Part shown: positions 1-6,400 of the stretch, one piece after another
Numbering within the stretch: position 1 is the first letter of the stretch
Layout of the letters: every line of letters begins with the position of its first letter
Assembly: GCA_002438865.1 (NCBI GenBank)
Contig: DJRJ01000054.1
Span: forward strand, 1 to 10,843
Direction: 5' to 3'
Origin: Clostridiales bacterium UBA6363
GTDB lineage: Bacteria > Bacillota > Clostridia > UBA1381
DNA: 10,843 nucleotides
Notes under the pieces: generated by a model
Database searches by the model: none
Told to the model about the DNA's origin: nothing
Seen by the model: only the letters and a program-made list of their open reading frames with translations
Program-made: the position numbers and the translations under genes

Positions 1-304
1 TGCTTCCGCCGGCAAATATATCAGGTGCTGTTCCGCTCTGCAGTGCCAGCTCAAGATTTTGCGTAATGCTGTCGCCGCCCTGGAGCGTGTATTCGATTTC
101 GATACCGTCTTTCTTGCCCTGATTCTGATTGTAGTTGTCAATCAACTCACGTACAACCGCCTCTGCGTGTGAGTCTCCGCTCCAATATGTAACCTTGGTT
201 ACATCTCCGCTCGCCTCCTGCTTTTTGCCGCAGCCTGCAAGCATACCCATTGCCATAACCGCACTTACCGCAAGTGCGGTCAGTTTGATTGATTTCTTCA
301 TCAT
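1..304 (-). CDS. ABC transporter extracellular solute-binding lipoprotein, family 1 type (N-terminal part)
   Basis: The first 101 codons are in the window and the gene continues beyond position 1. The product would capture a ligand, probably a sugar or oligosaccharide, outside the membrane and deliver it to an ABC permease. The start has two adjacent ATG codons (304-302 and 301-299), preceded by an AGGGAGG ribosome binding site at 310-316. The N terminus has MMKKSIK, a hydrophobic stretch and a lipobox L22-A23-G24-C25, so Cys25 should be lipidated. A short charged linker (GKKQEASGD) leads into a mature fold starting with VTKVTYWSG, then a helix with VVRELIDNYNQ and the motif LQSGTAPDIFAGG near residue 95. 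This beta-strand, helix and 'GTAPDIF' layout is typical of family 1 sugar-binding proteins. Ligand specificity cannot be read from this fragment. The partner permease genes would be expected downstream, outside the window. Confidence 0.9.
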   Translation of the reverse strand, partial: MMKKSIKLTALAVSAVMAMGMLAGCGKKQEASGDVTKVTYWSGDSHAEAVVRELIDNYNQNQGKKDGIEIEYTLQGGDSITQNLELALQSGTAPDIFAGGS

Positions 305-335
305 GTATTCCTCCCTGAATATTTTTTCATATTTT

Positions 336-356
336 CTGTCCGTCAACGACGTACAG
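336..356 (-). promoter_or_regulatory. Imperfect dyad in the leader of the solute-binding protein gene
   Basis: Arms CTGTCCGTC and GACGTACAG flank the centre AAC on the plus strand, with 8 of 9 positions complementary. The site lies between the predicted transcription start (about 364) and the ribosome binding site (310-316). The place, just downstream of the start, suits a LacI-type or similar repressor operator for a sugar uptake gene. It could equally form a small leader RNA hairpin. The dyad is seen directly; its function is inferred. Confidence 0.4.
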
Positions 357-370
357 CATCTTATACATAT

Positions 371-399
371 ATTATACCGCATCGGAACTTACGGCACAA
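371..399 (-). promoter_or_regulatory. Promoter of the solute-binding protein gene
   Basis: Read on the minus strand, a perfect -10 box TATAAT (376-371) lies 17 bp from a weak -35 box TTGTGC (399-394). Transcription would start near 364, giving a leader of about 60 nt. The good -10 with a poor -35 fits a promoter that needs an activator or is regulated. It lies downstream of the hairpin that ends the giant gene, so this gene is probably its own transcription unit. Confidence 0.6.
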
Positions 400-416
400 G
401 TTACTCTTTCGTAAAC

Positions 417-456
417 ATTTTAAGGGTATACCGCTTTTGCGGTATACCCTTAAAAT
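417..456 (-). terminator. Long perfect hairpin, probable terminator of the giant surface protein gene
   Basis: Arms 417-434 and 439-456 are perfectly complementary over 18 bp, with a 4-nt loop (435-438). The stem begins 3 nt after the TAA stop of the giant gene. The tail after the stem on the minus strand is GTTTACG, so the U-tract is partly contained in the stem (the TTAAAAT end of the arm) and is weak. Each arm contains the palindrome GGTATACC. A terminator or mRNA 3'-end stabiliser is the likely role. Confidence 0.7.
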
Positions 457-459
457 ATC

Positions 460-3400
460 TTATTTGTTTCCCTCGATAAATCTCTGCATAATTGCCGCTG
501 TTTCAGCTCTGGTTGCGTTATCCTGCGGTGCGAAGTTATTATTGTCCTTGCCTTGCATAATATTTTTTAGCTTGCAATACATAACAGCCTCCGCCGCATA
601 ATCGGATATTTCGCCGAGGTCGGCGTAATCCATACTGATTGCCCATTCGCCTGTCGGTGCAACGCCCTTATACTTTGCGTATCTGAACATAATAGCCGCA
701 ATCTGTTCTCTTGTGATGTTTTGGTCGGGTGCAAACTCAGTTTCTGAATATCCGTTCACAATTCCCTCGCTCGCCGCCCAGCGTACCGCTTCGGCGAAGT
801 AGCTTTCCTCGTCCACATCATTAAAGGGCATAGCGTAATTTACCTGCGGTTTTCCCTCGGCTCTCCAAAGAACCGTTACGAGCATTGCACGGGTAAGCAG
901 TCCGTTCGGGTCAAACGTTGTTTCGGTTACTCCGCCGAACAAACCGTTTTCAACCGCATATCTGATGTTTTCATAATACCATTTGTCTTTTTCAACGTCT
1001 GTAAACGGATTTTTCCATTCCGGGTTCACAGGCGTATCGGGTTCGGTATCCTTTTTAGTCCATGCGGCATAGAGCGTGAAGCTTTGCGTTACCTTTTCGG
1101 AAAAATCATACTTGGTTTTAAGCTCTTTATCCGTATACCAGCCGCCGAACGTGTATCCGTCCTTTTCAGGCATTGTCGGCTCCGATACCTTTTCGTTCTT
1201 ATCAACCTTAACGCTCGATACCGCACTTCCGCCGTTTGTTTCAAACTTTACAGTGTACGATGTCGGTGCAGAGTTTCCGCCTCCGCCACCGCCCGAACTT
1301 GCGGGCTTAACGGTAAATTCACCGTTTACCATAGTATGTGTTGCATCAGCCGATGTGCCTGTGAGCGTTACCGTAACGGTGTATTCTTTTCCTGCCGCAA
1401 AACTGCCGTTTAAAATATAATTCTTATTGAGCGCTGCCGCCGCAGCTCCCGTTATGGCAACAACATTATTTCCGCTGTCCTTTACGGTAAAGTTTGCGGC
1501 AGCAAGCCCCTCAACCGCTCTGTCAAGCACAACGGTAATATATGAGCTTTTTGCTGTTCCTGCGCTTGCGGTTACACCGATTTTTGTAATATGGACATTT
1601 CCCTTTTCGTAGTGTATATCATAATTGTTTGATGTACGACCGCTTGCAAAAATCCTTTCCGAATAATCGCCTACCGCTGTTTCACTGTTTATGTCATCGG
1701 CATATGTAAGCTGTAATTCACCGCCGAGAACAGCTTCCGTTTCGCCGTTCTTAAAGCCTGTGTATTCAACCTCGGGTGTCGGATTGTCCGCACCGTATTC
1801 ACGTGTTACGTCCTTAACCTTAACAGTCAACAATGCTTTTTTTACGGTGAGTTTACCCATACTTTCAACCGTAATATCAAAGTTATCGGTTGTATCGGTT
1901 GTAAGCGTTGCGTTGATTTCATAACCGTTCTCCGTAACAGCGGCGTCAGCTGCCGAGCCGTCACATTCAAAACTTGCAAGAGCGTTTATTGCGCTTATGT
2001 CCGCAAATGATGCATCGGCGGAATTTACAAGTTCAAGCGCATAATTCGGAGCAGGCTCGCCGTATTCTTTTTGAGCGTCCGCCACCTTAACCTTTACATT
2101 GGCTTTATTGATTACAAACTCTTTCGTAATCTCAAAGCTGTAATTGCCCTTGCCCGTAACGGTAACCGACGCTGTGCCTGCGTTTGTGTTATTGCTGTAG
2201 CGTACCGTATAGTCAGTTTCGGGGTTAAGCGTTGTTGTTCCGTCCGTTACGGTAACGGCAGGAGTTTTTGCCGTGCCGTCATACGTGAATATTGTATTAT
2301 CGAGCGATACACTATCGGGCGTAACCGTTCTTCTGCTTATAACATACGGTAAATCTTTCTCACCGCTGAAATTGCCGATACCCTCGATTTTAATATTCTT
2401 CACTCCGGCATTTTTCGCATCGGACGGATATGTAAGCCTATAATCCACACTATATCGGAGAGGTACACCGTTCATTTTAACGAGTATAACCGGCACGTGG
2501 GAATTGCCGTCATAAACAAAGGTGTCCGCATACTCGATATTAACGGCACTGTCCCCGATTTGCCTTTTTCGGATTTCATAAGTCTTTGTGCTCTTATAAA
2601 TCTCGCTCTTGGTGTCGCACACTACCGTAACGGTGTACTCGCCTGCATCTGTGGGCGTATTGCCAAGCTTTACGCCGTCTTTTGCATAGCTTACGGTTTG
2701 TTTTAATGTACCCGTCGGCGCTGTGTATTCGGGCATTGCGGGCGTATCGCCGTATGTGAAGCTGTTCATTGCAGCGCCGAGTTCCTTTTCCTCTCTGTCG
2801 TGTGCAATGAGCCTGATTTGGAGGATTATGTCCTGATAGTGCTTATCATGAGCATTTCCGATTATTATGCAGAACATCTCGCCGTTTTGTTTTCCGCTGA
2901 GTCCCGTGACTTCGATATGCACCGCACCGTTACTGTCACCGTTTTGCACCGCTATTTGGAAATCGCTTGTACTCGGGTCATAGGGTTGGAACTGACCGTT
3001 TTCCTGAACCGAAACAGTATATGAGTCTATTTCGATAGTTTCCGCATCAAAGGGTGAAATATTCTTCAAGTCAAGTTCATCATACGAAACGGTGTTCGGA
3101 TTATTGTAAACGGTTACCTCGGGTCCGTAAGAAAAGGTATTCGTATTAGCCGTAACAGTGACATTAAGCACTATGCTTGCGCCTATTGTGTTTTCGGTAT
3201 CTCCGACAATGACTTTAAGCTTGTAACTGCCAAGTTCCTCCGGTTTTCTGTCAAGCTTTGTGTCGCCGTCATACCATTCCCAGTTAAATGACGCTCCGTT
3301 TTCGGAGTCTGTTATTTCAAACCATTCTTTCCTCGGCTCGGGAACAGCTCCGTACTCACAGGTTTCTGGATAGCCCTTAAGGGAACCGCTGTTATTTGCA

Positions 3401-6400
3401 ATTTTCGCCTGACGTTTTGCTATTTCTGTCGTCAATTCCGACTGCAAGCCGTTATGGTTTTTATCGCCCTCAATTTTATAGTACACGGTATATTCATCGG
3501 CTTTTTCCGCTGTGGGAACATCGGTACTCCAGTTTTCGCCGTCAAGGCTGTACTTTATTGTACCGTGCGCCGTTGCGCCTTGTGTTTCCAACAATCCCTG
3601 CTGACTGCCGTTATAAATAAGTCCCGTTTTTGCCGTAGGTGCGGTATATACGGGGTCAGCCTTATCCACATTAACCTCGCAGGACACCGTTCTCGAATAT
3701 CCGTCAAGCATGATTACGCACTCATATTTGTGCTTTCCCGCATCGAGTACCGAATTGTCGGTATATTCGCTCTGCGCTGCACCGCTGGTTTCCATGCCGT
3801 CCTTATACCATTTGTATGATGCCGTACCCTCGCCGGTAAATGTTGCGGTAAGCGTTACTTTATCTTTCGCACCGTAAACCATACTTGTGCAGTCGGCATC
3901 AAGTCTTTCATTGATAATCGGCTTTGTTTTAATCTCAACATTTTCAATCTGCTTTGCACCAAGCTCCGCATCTGTTGCCCATGTGCCGTCGGTGTGTTTT
4001 AATGTTTTGTTTGCTTTTAAAAAGTCGGCTATGGTGTAATCCCCGTCCGAAACCTCGATTTTGCCGTAGCTGCCATATTCAAGCAGGAAATTTTCGTTTC
4101 TGTCAAAAATCTTTAATGTTCCGACAACGCTTCCGCTTTCAGGCAACGCTACTCCGCCGTTTTCAACTGTAATTGAGCTTATATCGCCTCCAAACCACAA
4201 ACGTCCGCCGTTTTTCACTATCAGTGATTTTCCGTCGGCAAAAATGAGCTTTCCGCCATTGGTGTAGTACTGTATCTTTGCTCCGTCCAGCACAATATCC
4301 TCTGACGTGGTATAGCCATCGCACATAATGCGTACATATTTATCCTCCGTAATCGTACCGCTGAAAACGTCTTTTATATCTGTATAGTATTTGCGGTTAC
4401 TGCCGTACGGATAACTGCCTATCGCACCTGCAAGCCTTATGTTACAGTATTTGCACAGGTTCCCGTCAGGCTCAAGATGCGTACACTTTACAACCTTTAA
4501 TACACAATCACCGAACGTCACTTTCGAGTCGCTGAAGGCTTGCTTATTCATAAAGCACTCGCCGCTGTCCGCATTTGAGAAAATATATCCGTCCTCAAGC
4601 AGATTTATGCCCGATATATTGTTTCCTCTGATTGCGCCGAATTTTCCGCCCGAAAGCGAAAGAGCCGGGTTTTGTTTTTCAATGATAAGCATACCGATAT
4701 ATGCGTCGGAATTTACCTTAAACGGCTCGATTGCCGAAGCGTTATCGACAAACTTAACGGTATCAATACCGCAATTTTCCGAAACGGTAAGCTCTGCATT
4801 ATTTGATATGACAATTTCCGTTTTCAGTAAAACATATTCCGACGATTTCACCGTCATTTTTCCGCCGGAAAGCTCGATTTTGCTTAAATCCGCTTGTTTG
4901 CCGTTTAAATCGAGCGTAAGATTGCCGTTATTGATTGCAATCGGCTCGGACAGAGTAACATCTTTTAACAGCTTTACGGTGCTATCATTATTTTCCGCTG
5001 CCGCAAAAGCCTCGGCAACTGTCTTGTAATATGACTTATTACCATTCAAGCTAACCTCTGCCGCCATTTGCAGTCCGCATGTACCGCACACGCCCGTTTC
5101 CGAAATGTTCTGATGTGCGCACTCAACTCCGCAGTTTTTACATACGCCGTCCTCATAATTATGCTCACACACGGCTGCGGTAATCTTTTTTGTGCCGTCT
5201 ACCACACGACAGCCAAGATAATCAACCCAAATATCTAACTCATACTCACCGCTCTGATCGGGCAAAACACACTCATAAACAAAGTCCGCACTGTCATTGC
5301 TACAAAAAGTAATCGACGTAGCTGCCCCTGATGAAGAAACGGTTGAAACCCCAACCCGATACGGCTTTGAACTGCTTATCGGCTGTTCCCCGTCATCAAG
5401 CTGTACGGTCGCTTTTACATATATCTTCTGTCCCGTGTAGAACGTATCGGAATCGGTTGTTCCGTTCGGGTCGGTTGTTACAATGATATTTTTAATCTCA
5501 TACGGAGCTTTTTGAACCGTAACGTCATTCAGCACCTTTGTACCTCTATTTTCTATCCAGCCGTCCGCCCCTTTAATTCCGTATCCCACTGCATGCAGGG
5601 TCAAAACGCCGTCGGGGCTTTCGATTGTTCCGTAAGTACCGCCGAGCAGTTCGGTCATAGCATATCTTTCGGAGTATAAAGATGTAATTTCGCCGCTGCC
5701 GGCAATCCTGATAAAGGAGTTATTGTTTATAATCAGCTTATGACCGTTTTTGACTGTGTAATCCGACCGTTTTGTAAAGCTGATACCTTTTCCGTTTAAA
5801 TCGATTGTAATCGGGTTTCCGTAACTGCCCTTATTGTCGATTACAATATCCTTTTGCGGCTGAATTGAACCGCAAATCACGATTGTATCGCCGTCCTCCG
5901 CCACATTGAGTGCCTCTTCAAAATCGGAATAGTAAACCGTATTTTCGCCCCTTGTTATGCTCGCCGCCGCTTCAATTCCGCAGTCACAGCCGATATAATA
6001 CATTCCGTAGGGCAATGGCTGACGGCTGTACACGTGGTTTGTATGTTCTGCCACAAAGACCGGGTCGGCGCTGTCAATCGGTCCGAATGACGTTGTGTAA
6101 AGTGCGGAGTACAGTTTTGAGTTTCCCTTTGCATCTTTGCGGTAAAAAGCATATCCGCTTTCCGTTATATCCGCCACGGTGTATACATCGCCACCGACTC
6201 CGAGCGAATAAAAGCTTCCGCCTTTGATTTTCACCATACCGCCGTTTTGGCAGGTAATTCCGAACAAGTCGGAATGGTCGGTGCTCTGTTTTCCGTAAGT
6301 ACCGCCGATTATTGTTACAACTGTTTCGCCGAACTTTTTTCCCGCACTGTCCGCCGTAATGCTCTTTGTAAGGCTCACACCGTCCGCAGTTGTAAGATTA

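Noticed and set aside
135..479. A 114-codon open frame on the plus strand spanning the 305-459 gap
   Set aside because: It overlaps the lipoprotein start, its promoter and the hairpin in antisense. Those features explain the region, and the translation resembles no protein.
4439..5029. A 196-codon open frame on the plus strand
   Set aside because: It is antisense to the repeat region of the giant gene, has no ribosome binding site of note, and its translation has no recognisable domain; it is a shadow of the real frame.
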